A DNA stretch of 64,000 nt from UBA7662 sp036787895. GTDB lineage: Bacteria > Bacteroidota > Bacteroidia > UBA7662. Below the pieces are notes generated by a model, which searched no databases, was not told the origin of the DNA, and worked only from the letters and a program-made list of their open reading frames with translations. Of this stretch, positions 42,225-49,363 are shown one piece after another; the stretch's first letter is position 1; each line of letters begins with the position of its first letter. The translations under genes were made by a program, and so were the position numbers. The stretch lies in assembly GCA_036787895.1 (NCBI GenBank), contig DAIQOK010000006.1:1-64000 (forward strand), read 5' to 3'.

Positions 42225-43106
42225 ATGGATCAGTTTAAAGACGCCCTACTTATTCTCATTTCAACACCTGTGTATGTGGTGTTGATCGGACTTGAAATCA
42301 TCATCAGTAATATCCGCAAAGAGCCGGCGTATACCGTCAAGGATACACTTACGAATATTTATTTGTCGGCATTAAATGGAGGCCTCGATTTGGCCTTCCG
42401 GGTTATTTACCTAGCTATATTGGCTTGGTGTTATGAAGTTAAAGTGTTGAGCATTGAGCATGTGGTCTTGTATTGGGTGATGCTTTTGTTGTTGGAAGAT
42501 TTCGCCTTTTACTGGCTGCATCGTATCGATCATTTTGTGCGTTTGTTTTGGGCGGTTCATGTTACCCACCATTCTTCGGAGCATTTTAACTTAAGCGTTG
42601 GTTTTCGTTCCTCCGTATTTCAGCCTCTATATCGCTTCGTCTATTTTATGCCTATCGCCTTCCTGGGTTTTAGGCCCGAGGACATCATGTTTATGTATTC
42701 TGCCACCCAGATTTATGGGATCATCATACATACCAATTACGTAGGTAAGCTGGGCTGGCTCGAAAAATTTATGGCTACCCCCTCCCATCATAGGGTGCAT
42801 CATGGCTCCAATCCACTTTATCTCGATAAAAACATGGGGATGATTTTCATCTTCTGGGATAAACTCTTCGGCACTTTCCAGGAAGAATTGGCAGCAGAGC
42901 CTGTACAATACGGGTTGACTACCAATCTGAATTCTCACCATCCGGTGAAGGTTGTTTTTCATGAATGGCAGCAAATTGTGCAAGATTTTAAAGCTGCACC
43001 CGGCTGGAAAAATAAATGGATGTACCTGTTCGGCCCTCCCGGCTGGAGTCATGATGGCAGCCGACAAACCAGTGCCCAACTCCGGGAAAAGTTGGGTCAA
43101 AAGTAA
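42225..43106 (+). CDS. Sterol desaturase/fatty-acid hydroxylase family membrane protein
   Basis: Integral membrane di-iron oxygenase of 293 residues. Four hydrophobic segments surround the three histidine boxes of the family: HRIDHFVR with the nearby HVTHHSSEHF, and HRVHHGSNP. The first segment starts at residue 10 (LLILISTPVYVVLIGLEII). Family members introduce hydroxyl groups or double bonds into sterols, fatty acids or carotenoids; the substrate here cannot be assigned. The C-terminus is cytoplasmic and polar. The downstream rlpA gene is convergent, with its stop only 2 nt away. Confidence 0.9.
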   Translation: MDQFKDALLILISTPVYVVLIGLEIIISNIRKEPAYTVKDTLTNIYLSALNGGLDLAFRVIYLAILAWCYEVKVLSIEHVVLYWVMLLLLEDFAFYWLHRIDHFVRLFWAVHVTHHSSEHFNLSVGFRSSVFQPLYRFVYFMPIAFLGFRPEDIMFMYSATQIYGIIIHTNYVGKLGWLEKFMATPSHHRVHHGSNPLYLDKNMGMIFIFWDKLFGTFQEELAAEPVQYGLTTNLNSHHPVKVVFHEWQQIVQDFKAAPGWKNKWMYLFGPPGWSHDGSRQTSAQLREKLGQK

Positions 43107-43108
43107 TT

Positions 43109-43543
43109 TTAAGGAGCAGGAGGCGGGAGGCTGTCGGCTTCCAGTTTAATCATCTCCTCTATTATAGATAAGGTTGGGATGATCTCCAGGCTAACTTCTG
43201 CATAACCTTGCCTGACAAAATCGAGGGTTTTAGCACCATATTTAGTGAGATCTATAAGGTGTCGTGCTCGTGGTGACATGCGGTCGTTTATACGCACAAC
43301 GATAACTTTTCCATTGCTGCGATTGGTAACCTTGACGATGGTCCCAAAAGGCAGGCTTTTATGAGCAGCTGTAAGACTATCATGGTGAAAACGTTCGCCA
43401 TTGGCCGTTTTTCTTCCCTGGAATTTTTTGGCATAATAACTCGCAGTGCCGTAATAAGGCTCCAGGCTACCGTCGGTTTGCTGTGCATGGGCATGTAGCA
43501 GTACAAAACAAAGACTCCAGACTAGAAGAATTAATTTCACCAT
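43109..43543 (-). CDS. rlpA: RlpA-family double-psi beta-barrel protein (septal lytic transglycosylase type)
   Basis: Exported protein of 144 residues. The start at 43543 gives the signal MVKLILLVWSLCFVLLHAHAQ; the longer frame adds 13 residues in front. The RlpA domain spans about residues 30-120: GTASYYAKKFQGRKTANGER, then SLPFGTIVKVTNRSNGK, VVRINDRM and HLIDLTKYGAKTLDF. The Asp of RINDR is the catalytic candidate in Pseudomonas RlpA, which cuts glycan strands without peptide stems. There is no SPOR domain, unlike the Pseudomonas enzyme. The gene is divergent from the yqeY-cvpA run. Confidence 0.9.
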   Translation of the reverse strand: MVKLILLVWSLCFVLLHAHAQQTDGSLEPYYGTASYYAKKFQGRKTANGERFHHDSLTAAHKSLPFGTIVKVTNRSNGKVIVVRINDRMSPRARHLIDLTKYGAKTLDFVRQGYAEVSLEIIPTLSIIEEMIKLEADSLPPPAP

Positions 43544-43592
43544 GTTCGAATTTAAGCAGAGTTCCGACACGCTGATACCCATTGCTTCTCTT

Positions 43593-43600
43593 TAACTTTG
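43593..43600 (+). promoter_or_regulatory. Candidate -7 box (TAACTTTG) for yqeY operon
   Basis: TAACTTTG matches TAnnTTTG, 14 nt before the ATG at 43615, in the 71-nt gap between divergent genes. Confidence 0.45.
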
Positions 43601-43614
43601 TAAAAATTTCAACT

Positions 43615-44070
43615 ATGTCGCTCAGTGATCAGGTAAACGAAGCCATTAAAACGGCTATGAAACAAAAGAATCAGGCTGCTTTGCGGGCTTTGCGTGCTAT
43701 TAAATCGGCTTTGCTATTGGCGCAGACAGAAAAAGCTGGAGCTACGGTAGACGCTGCCAAAGAATTGCAGCTATTACAAAAGCTGGCCAAACAAAGGCGT
43801 GATTCCATGGAGATTTACCAGGCACAAAATCGGCAGGACCTTTTTCAGTTGGAAGCAGAGGAGTTGGCATTGATTGAGCAGTTTTTACCCAAACAGTTGG
43901 ATGAGACAGAAGTAAAAACCCGCCTGACATTATTGTTGAAAGAAGCCGGGGCAAGTTCACCATCGGATTTGGGTCGGATGATGCCACTGGCCATGAAAAC
44001 CTTTGAGGGCCAAGCCGACAATAAACTTATTGCCACGGTGCTTAAAAATCTGCTGAGCAGACAGGCATGA
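43615..44070 (+). CDS. GatB/YqeY-domain protein
   Basis: Cytosolic helical protein of 152 residues. The ATG at 43615 is chosen because the longer frame starts in the promoter. The YqeY pattern is clear: MSLSDQVNEAIKTAMKQKNQ, ALRAIKSALLLAQTEK, LQKLAKQRRDSMEIYQAQNR, then EQFLPKQLDETEV and the tail SDLGRMMPLAMKTFEGQADN. It resembles the tail domain of GatB, which may contact tRNA, but stand-alone members have no proven role. ATGA overlap with cvpA downstream. Confidence 0.92.
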   Translation: MSLSDQVNEAIKTAMKQKNQAALRALRAIKSALLLAQTEKAGATVDAAKELQLLQKLAKQRRDSMEIYQAQNRQDLFQLEAEELALIEQFLPKQLDETEVKTRLTLLLKEAGASSPSDLGRMMPLAMKTFEGQADNKLIATVLKNLLSRQA

Positions 44071-44606
44071 ATTGGCTCGATTACCTGATGCTGGTGCCGG
44101 TAGTCTGGCTCATGGTCCTTGGCTTTACTAAAGGTTTTGCCCGTGAAATCACCAGTTTTATTGCGCTATACCTGGCCATTTATATTGGTTTTAAAGGGAT
44201 GTATGCTTTAACCCACTGGCTGACGGTTCAATTCGATTTAACCACACCCTGGTTGCCTTTTATTTGTTTTTTGCTGCTTTTTTTAGGAGTGATTCTCTTG
44301 TTGTTGTTTTCAGGCAAAGTACTCGACAAATTATTCAGAGCCGTAGCCTTGGGTTGGCTGAATAAATTGGCCGGAGCTTTGTTCGGCGCATTAAAAGGCT
44401 TGATGTTGATATCGGTTTTACTTTGGCTTATCAATCAGGTGAATCTGATCGACCCCAACGATAAACAGGCATCAGTTTTTTTTCCGCTGGTCGACACTTT
44501 TTCCGCTGGTCTGTTCGATTGCCTGGGTCGTATTACACCGGCACTTGGAGAGCTTTTTGGGAACATGGAGAAATTGTTTGAGCAACTAAGTCCGGTAGCG
44601 TCCTGA
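44067..44606 (+). CDS. CvpA-family membrane protein
   Basis: Inner-membrane protein of 179 residues with four hydrophobic segments. The first (LDYLMLVPVVWLMVLGFTKG) leads into the CvpA signature GFTKGFAREITSFIALYLAI. Others follow at about residues 66-86 and 112-130 (LPFICFLLLFLGVILLLLFS; LMLISVLLWLINQV). CvpA is linked to colicin V production in E. coli and to peptidoglycan or stress phenotypes elsewhere, but its mechanism is not known. It overlaps yqeY by 4 nt and is followed after 1 nt by the glutamine amidotransferase. Confidence 0.85.
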   Translation: MNWLDYLMLVPVVWLMVLGFTKGFAREITSFIALYLAIYIGFKGMYALTHWLTVQFDLTTPWLPFICFLLLFLGVILLLLFSGKVLDKLFRAVALGWLNKLAGALFGALKGLMLISVLLWLINQVNLIDPNDKQASVFFPLVDTFSAGLFDCLGRITPALGELFGNMEKLFEQLSPVAS

Positions 44607-44607
44607 A

Positions 44608-45198
44608 ATGCGCATATTATTGTTTGACAATTTTGATTCCTTCAGCTTCAACCTGGTGGATCTGCTGCAACAAACGGGCGAGGAAGTGGTGGTTGTGCGG
44701 AATGACCATTGGCAAGCCGATACCGATGAGGTAGATGCTGTTGTTTTTTCTCCTGGTCCCTGTACACCTGCTGAGAATGGCCGACTGATGGAAGCAGTGG
44801 CATATTATTGTCCGAAAATACCCGTATTGGGTGTTTGTTTGGGTCATCAGGCCATTGCGCAATATTATGGTGGTATTTTGGGCAAAGCGCCTCAGCCTGT
44901 GCATGGAAAGACAGTAGCTATTGATATTTTACGTCCTTCACCCCTGTTTCAGGGGATTGAATCAGGAGTGGCATTTATGCGATATCATTCCTTGATGATT
45001 ACTGGTCTGCCTAACCTATTGAAAGCAGTAGCCCAAAGCTCGGATGAGGTATTGATGGCATTTGAGCACGAAAGTTTGCCCGTTTATGGTGTGCAGTTTC
45101 ATCCGGAGTCGATTTTGAGTCCGGCCGGAGAAGTGCTCATCAGGAATTTTGTGGCTTTAGCCAGGGTAACCCGCCCGAATAATAATTCAATAACTTAG
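44608..45198 (+). CDS. pabA: Class I glutamine amidotransferase (anthranilate/aminodeoxychorismate synthase component II)
   Basis: Supplies ammonia from glutamine to a chorismate-using partner for tryptophan (TrpG) or folate (PabA) synthesis. It has 196 residues. Motifs: LLFDNFDSFSFNLVDLLQ, VVFSPGPCTPAE with the oxyanion strand, the nucleophile Cys in VLGVCLGHQAIAQYYGG, MRYHSLMI, and the His-Glu pair in VYGVQFHPESILSP. The partner synthase is not in the window, so trpG and pabA cannot be separated; the isolated position away from trp genes leans to pabA. It begins 1 nt after cvpA. Confidence 0.88.
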   Translation: MRILLFDNFDSFSFNLVDLLQQTGEEVVVVRNDHWQADTDEVDAVVFSPGPCTPAENGRLMEAVAYYCPKIPVLGVCLGHQAIAQYYGGILGKAPQPVHGKTVAIDILRPSPLFQGIESGVAFMRYHSLMITGLPNLLKAVAQSSDEVLMAFEHESLPVYGVQFHPESILSPAGEVLIRNFVALARVTRPNNNSIT

Positions 45199-45271
45199 CG
45201 GCGTTGTTGCCAGTCATTCAGGTTTTGTAGATGATGAACAATATGTACCAATAGGCTGTTTCCCAGTTCAT

Positions 45272-45931
45272 ATGAACATTTTAGATATAAAACGCACTAC
45301 TGTCCCCTTGCTTAAACCTAGTGATAGTGTTGGTTTTGCATTGGAACTCATGCTCGATGAGCAACTCTTTGTATTGCCATTGGTGGGGGAAGATGGAGTT
45401 TATGCCGGTTTGTTGGCGTATGACCAATTGCTCGAGTCGAGTAAAAAAACACTTTTAAAAAAGATAATTCCTGTACATACTGAGGCATACTTAACAGCCG
45501 ATAACAGTGTTTACGATGCTTTGCGTCTGTATCAATCAGGTGTTGGACTGATCGTTTTAGCCGATGCTGATAAGATTTATCGGGATGCCCTTACGGCCGA
45601 TGCACTTTTGGGGTATTTCGCACAATTGGGCGGGGTAGACCAGCCGGGAGGTTATATCACCCTACGCATCGACCGCAACAATTATGCGTTGAGTGAAATA
45701 GCAAGAATCGCAGAAAGCAATAATGCGCTTATTATTAGTCTGTTGCTCAGTTCAGCCCCCGATGCTGATTCGTTGGACCTAACCCTCAAATTTAATCTCG
45801 AAGACCTGACGTATCTCATCGCCACTTTCGAACGATTTTCTTACGAGGTTATCGGTTATCACCACCAATCCAATATTTCGGATATGTATAACGACCGCTA
45901 CTGGTCGCTTATCCGTTACCTCAATACCTGA
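45272..45931 (+). CDS. CBS-pair protein with C-terminal ACT-like region
   Basis: Cytosolic protein of 219 residues. Two CBS motifs occupy the first ~125 residues (LLKPSDSVGFALELML, VYAGLLAYDQLL; YLTADNSVYDALRLY, GLIVLADADKIYRDAL). The remainder (YITLRIDRNNYALSEIARIA ... YLIATFERFSYEVIGYH) has the length and pattern of an ACT-like ligand domain. CBS pairs bind adenosine nucleotides, so it is probably a regulator. It lies 2 nt upstream of nadK, an arrangement common in Bacteroidota, but its target is not known. Confidence 0.82.
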   Translation: MNILDIKRTTVPLLKPSDSVGFALELMLDEQLFVLPLVGEDGVYAGLLAYDQLLESSKKTLLKKIIPVHTEAYLTADNSVYDALRLYQSGVGLIVLADADKIYRDALTADALLGYFAQLGGVDQPGGYITLRIDRNNYALSEIARIAESNNALIISLLLSSAPDADSLDLTLKFNLEDLTYLIATFERFSYEVIGYHHQSNISDMYNDRYWSLIRYLNT

Positions 45932-45933
45932 GT

Positions 45934-46815
45934 ATGTTAGTAGCAGTATATGGAAGACCTGGTTTGCAGGATCAGGCCAACGAAGTACAGCAGTTGCTCG
46001 AAGCACTCCTACGTGCCGACGCCCGGGTGTTGATTTATGCACCGCTACTGGAGCTATTGGCCGACAGTAGTAGCCTGCAAGAGGAGCTAGGCATCTTTCA
46101 CGAGCCTGGACAATTGCCTGCCAAACTTGATTTTTTCATCACCATAGGAGGTGATGGCACCTTATTGGATGCCGTAACCTGGGTGGGCGACAAAGAAATT
46201 CCGGTGTTGGGCATTAATTTCGGTCGACTGGGATTTCTTACCTCAGCGGTACCGTCCAAAGTAAAAGAGGCAGTCGATAATTTGTTGCACGGTCGTTATG
46301 TGATTGAAAAGCGCAGCATGATACGTTTGTTATCGGAACCCCAACTTTTTGGACAGGTGCCTTACGGCCTGAATGAATTTGCCCTGCACAAAAAGGATAT
46401 ATCCTCCATGATACGGGTAAAAACCTTAATCAATGGTGAGGTGTTGAATAATTATTATGCCGATGGTTTGATCGTAAGTACCCCCACCGGCAGTACCGGT
46501 TATTCCATCAGTTGTGGGGGACCGATTATTTTACCCGATGCTACTACCTTCGTTATTACACCGGTGGCACCACACAACCTCAATGTGCGCCCGGTTGTTG
46601 TCCGCGATAATGCAATTATCAGCTTTGAAATAGAAGGTAAAGGCAACCAATTGCTTGCTTCGCTCGACTCTCGCATGGAAACCATCGACTCGACCTACAA
46701 ACTTTCGGTGAGTCGTAATCCTTTTTGTTTTCCCCTGGTACGATTGAATGATTATACGCATTTACGTTCGCTGCGTAATAAGTTATTGTGGGGTATCGAC
46801 AAAAGAAATGGTTGA
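45934..46815 (+). CDS. nadK: NAD kinase
   Basis: Phosphorylates NAD to NADP. It has 293 residues. The GGDGT motif is ITIGGDGTLLDAVTWVG, with the catalytic Asp, followed by GINFGRLGFLT. NE in GLNEFALHKKD and the glycine-rich ADGLIVSTPTGSTGYSISCG complete the family pattern. It is preceded closely by the CBS protein gene. The next gene follows after 115 nt with no visible terminator. Confidence 0.95.
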   Translation: MLVAVYGRPGLQDQANEVQQLLEALLRADARVLIYAPLLELLADSSSLQEELGIFHEPGQLPAKLDFFITIGGDGTLLDAVTWVGDKEIPVLGINFGRLGFLTSAVPSKVKEAVDNLLHGRYVIEKRSMIRLLSEPQLFGQVPYGLNEFALHKKDISSMIRVKTLINGEVLNNYYADGLIVSTPTGSTGYSISCGGPIILPDATTFVITPVAPHNLNVRPVVVRDNAIISFEIEGKGNQLLASLDSRMETIDSTYKLSVSRNPFCFPLVRLNDYTHLRSLRNKLLWGIDKRNG

Positions 46816-46930
46816 AAATTCCATTTTGTGGGCGAGTTGCTGCTTTAAAAGCAGGAATTCCAATAACTTCCTTTTATATTCGTTTTTCTAACCTCTGGTT
46901 AGCAGGCAACCAAAGCTCAAATTATTCTGG

Positions 46931-47764
46931 ATGATTAAGTTTTTTGCGGGGTGCATGGTGTTAATGCTCCTCAGCATGGCCAGTATAGCGCAACGACTCG
47001 AATATGGTATAAACCTGTTCAGTACCACCTATTTAGGGGAATTGAACAATTCAACTACTTTCATGACGAACATTCGTTATGGCGGAGGTTTGCATATTCG
47101 TAAATTTTTGACCCCATGGTGGACCATTCGAGGTGATGCGAACTGGGCGCGGATAGCAGGCAGTGATAATTTGCCCAATCCTGGAACCACCGCTGTATTA
47201 CGCAACCTCAGCTTCCGGTCGGACATACTTGACTTTGATTTTCTGACTGAATTTCATTTTCGGGAAATAGGCATCAAGCGGAATGATTACAAAATGACAC
47301 CCTATATTTTTGGTGGTGTAAACTTATATCGTTTTAATCCGAAAGCGGAGATTGGCGGCAGTTGGGTAGAGCTCAAGCCGCTCAGCACCGAAGGTCAGGG
47401 TTTCCTGGAATACCCGGATAAAGCGCCGTATGCTCTCACGCAGATAGGTATTCCCTTTGGTTTTGGTTTACGTTGGGCGATGTCGAAAAAATGGCGCTTT
47501 GCCTTTGAAGCCAGTTATCGCTACACCTTTAACGACTATCTCGATGATGTTAGCGGAACTTATGTTAATCCCGCCATATTAGCAGCCAACCGCGGAAATT
47601 TGGCTGTTTTGCTGGCCGACCGCAGGCAGGAGCTTTCGAACGCCATTCCACCGGCTGGAGATGGTGACGTTAGAGGAGCCCCCCGTAATAATGACGCATA
47701 CGTTTTTGTAGGTATAACGTTTAGTTATGTGGTATACCGCAAAACCTGTCCCCGCTGGAGATGA
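46931..47764 (+). CDS. DUF6089-family outer-membrane protein, first of two
   Basis: Predicted outer-membrane barrel of 277 residues. A signal (MIKFFAGCMVLMLLSMASIA) precedes LEYGINLFSTTYLGELNN. The body has the alternating strands of small barrels: FHFREIGIKRNDYKMTPYIF, FGGVNLYRFNPKA, GLRWAMSKKWRFAFEASYRY and TFNDYLDDVSGTYVNP. It ends FVGITFSYVVYRKTCPRWR; the terminal Cys-Pro-Arg-Trp is shared with its neighbour. Its stop overlaps the next start by 4 nt. The family's function is unknown. Its place beside uppS and bamA links it to envelope assembly. Confidence 0.82.
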   Translation: MIKFFAGCMVLMLLSMASIAQRLEYGINLFSTTYLGELNNSTTFMTNIRYGGGLHIRKFLTPWWTIRGDANWARIAGSDNLPNPGTTAVLRNLSFRSDILDFDFLTEFHFREIGIKRNDYKMTPYIFGGVNLYRFNPKAEIGGSWVELKPLSTEGQGFLEYPDKAPYALTQIGIPFGFGLRWAMSKKWRFAFEASYRYTFNDYLDDVSGTYVNPAILAANRGNLAVLLADRRQELSNAIPPAGDGDVRGAPRNNDAYVFVGITFSYVVYRKTCPRWR

Positions 47765-48591
47765 AGAAAATTGCCCTATTTGGTTTGATACTGGTGACTT
47801 TCTGGTCATTTCCTCGCCTGAGTCAGGCTCAGATGTATGAGTTTGGTGTGTTGGGCGGGGCAACCAATTATTTGGGGGACTTACAGACCAAAATGGACTT
47901 TTTGACGGTCAAACCAGGGGTAGCTGTTTGGTTTAAGTATAATTATAATCCTTATATCGGCTTGAAAGCCGGTTATTTTACTACCAAGGTAGCTGCAGCC
48001 GATGCGAATTCTACTAATCAATGGCAACTTGAGCGAAATTTGAGTTTCAGCTCACACATTTCAGAAGTTTTTGCCTTGCTTGAGTTTAATTTTTTCAGGT
48101 TTATTGTTGGTCATTACAAATACCGGCAAACGCCTTACATCTTTGCGGGCATTTCTAATTTTCGATTTAGTCCGGTTGCCGAAATCGGTGGTCAAGCGTA
48201 TGAACTTCAACCATTCGGTACCGAAGGCCAGGGTTTGGAGTTGTTTCCCGACCGGGAAAGGTATAAACTCCGTTCATTTGCTTTGCCTATTGGTATTGGC
48301 TATCGTTTTAATTTCTGGCGTTTTCACAGTCTGGCTTTCGAAACCAGTTTCAGATATGCGCTAACCGATTATCTCGATGATGTGAGTTTGAACTACGCGC
48401 CCAACGATGTATTATTGGCAGAACGCGGCGCTTTGGCAGCTTCGTTGGCCGATCGCACGCCTGAAAAAGGTCTGCCGGAGAACCTTCCGGGCAAACAGCG
48501 GGGTATCAATACATTCAACGATGGCTATTGGTATGTAGGAGCGAGTTACATTTATACAATAAATTCGGGTAGATGTCCCCGATTTAGATAA
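47761..48591 (+). CDS. DUF6089-family outer-membrane protein, second of two
   Basis: Tandem paralogue of the preceding gene, 276 residues, with signal MKKIALFGLILVTFWSFPRL. The same landmarks recur: EFGVLGGATNYLGDLQTK, RQTPYIFAGISNFRFSPVAE, FGTEGQGLELFPDRERYKL, FRYALTDYLDDVSLNYAPND and the ending INSGRCPRFR. The two proteins probably arose by duplication but are clearly diverged, unlike the repeat at 24-31 kb. The stop codon lies in the candidate -7 box of uppS. Confidence 0.82.
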   Translation: MKKIALFGLILVTFWSFPRLSQAQMYEFGVLGGATNYLGDLQTKMDFLTVKPGVAVWFKYNYNPYIGLKAGYFTTKVAAADANSTNQWQLERNLSFSSHISEVFALLEFNFFRFIVGHYKYRQTPYIFAGISNFRFSPVAEIGGQAYELQPFGTEGQGLELFPDRERYKLRSFALPIGIGYRFNFWRFHSLAFETSFRYALTDYLDDVSLNYAPNDVLLAERGALAASLADRTPEKGLPENLPGKQRGINTFNDGYWYVGASYIYTINSGRCPRFR

Positions 48592-48596
48592 TTTTG
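48589..48596 (+). promoter_or_regulatory. Candidate -7 box (TAATTTTG) for uppS-bamA
   Basis: TAATTTTG matches TAnnTTTG and overlaps the stop codon of the second DUF6089 gene, 20 nt before the uppS ATG. It could provide an internal promoter for uppS-bamA-skp. No -33 box seen. Confidence 0.35.
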
Positions 48597-48616
48597 CAGG
48601 GCTTGAACAGCAGGGT

Positions 48617-49363
48617 ATGCCTTTGGTGGATTTAATAGATACAACACGATTGCCTTCACACATTGCCGTAATCATGGATGGTAATGGCCGGTGGGCACAT
48701 AATCAGGGACAACATCGCATTTTTGGTCACCAAAATGGGGTGAAGGCAGTGCGCAATACCACTGAAGCCTGTGCCGAATTGGGCGTGAAGTACTTGACGC
48801 TTTATACGTTTTCGACAGAAAATTGGTCGAGACCCGAAAATGAGGTAAATGCCTTAATGGAATTATTGGTGGCAACAATAAGGGCGGAGACGGAGACGTT
48901 GATGAAAAACGACATCCGGTTGATGGCCATTGGCAATTTAGAGTCTTTGCCGACGGCGTGCATGAACCAATTGCAAGAAGCCATCGACATGACCAAAAAT
49001 AATAAACGTATGCAACTTAACCTGGCCCTGAGCTACAGTTCCCGTTGGGAATTGGTGAGGGCTGTCCAGGATATCGCCGCATCGGTCAAAGCAGGCACTA
49101 CCCGCATCGATGAAATCGATGAGAAACTTATCTCTCAAAAACTCACCACTTCCAACATACCCGATCCGGAATTACTGATACGGACGAGTGGGGAGAACCG
49201 TATATCCAACTTTTTGCTTTGGCAACTTGCCTACACCGAACTTTATTTCACGGAAACTTTCTGGCCGGACTTCGAAAAGGACGACCTCTACAAAGCCATC
49301 CTCGATTTTCAGCGTCGCGAACGTCGTTTCGGCAAGACAAGTGAACAAATCCGACTGGCTTGA
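48617..49363 (+). CDS. uppS: Isoprenyl transferase (undecaprenyl diphosphate synthase)
   Basis: Makes the C55 lipid carrier for peptidoglycan and surface glycans. It has 248 residues. The cis-prenyltransferase signature is HIAVIMDGNGRWAHNQGQHR near residue 15, with the catalytic Asp in MDGNGRW. LTLYTFSTENWSRPENEV follows, and the C-terminal region carries PDPELLIRTSGENRISNFLL and YTELYFTETFWPDF. Its TGA overlaps the bamA ATG by one base, so the two are coupled. Confidence 0.95.
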   Translation: MPLVDLIDTTRLPSHIAVIMDGNGRWAHNQGQHRIFGHQNGVKAVRNTTEACAELGVKYLTLYTFSTENWSRPENEVNALMELLVATIRAETETLMKNDIRLMAIGNLESLPTACMNQLQEAIDMTKNNKRMQLNLALSYSSRWELVRAVQDIAASVKAGTTRIDEIDEKLISQKLTTSNIPDPELLIRTSGENRISNFLLWQLAYTELYFTETFWPDFEKDDLYKAILDFQRRERRFGKTSEQIRLA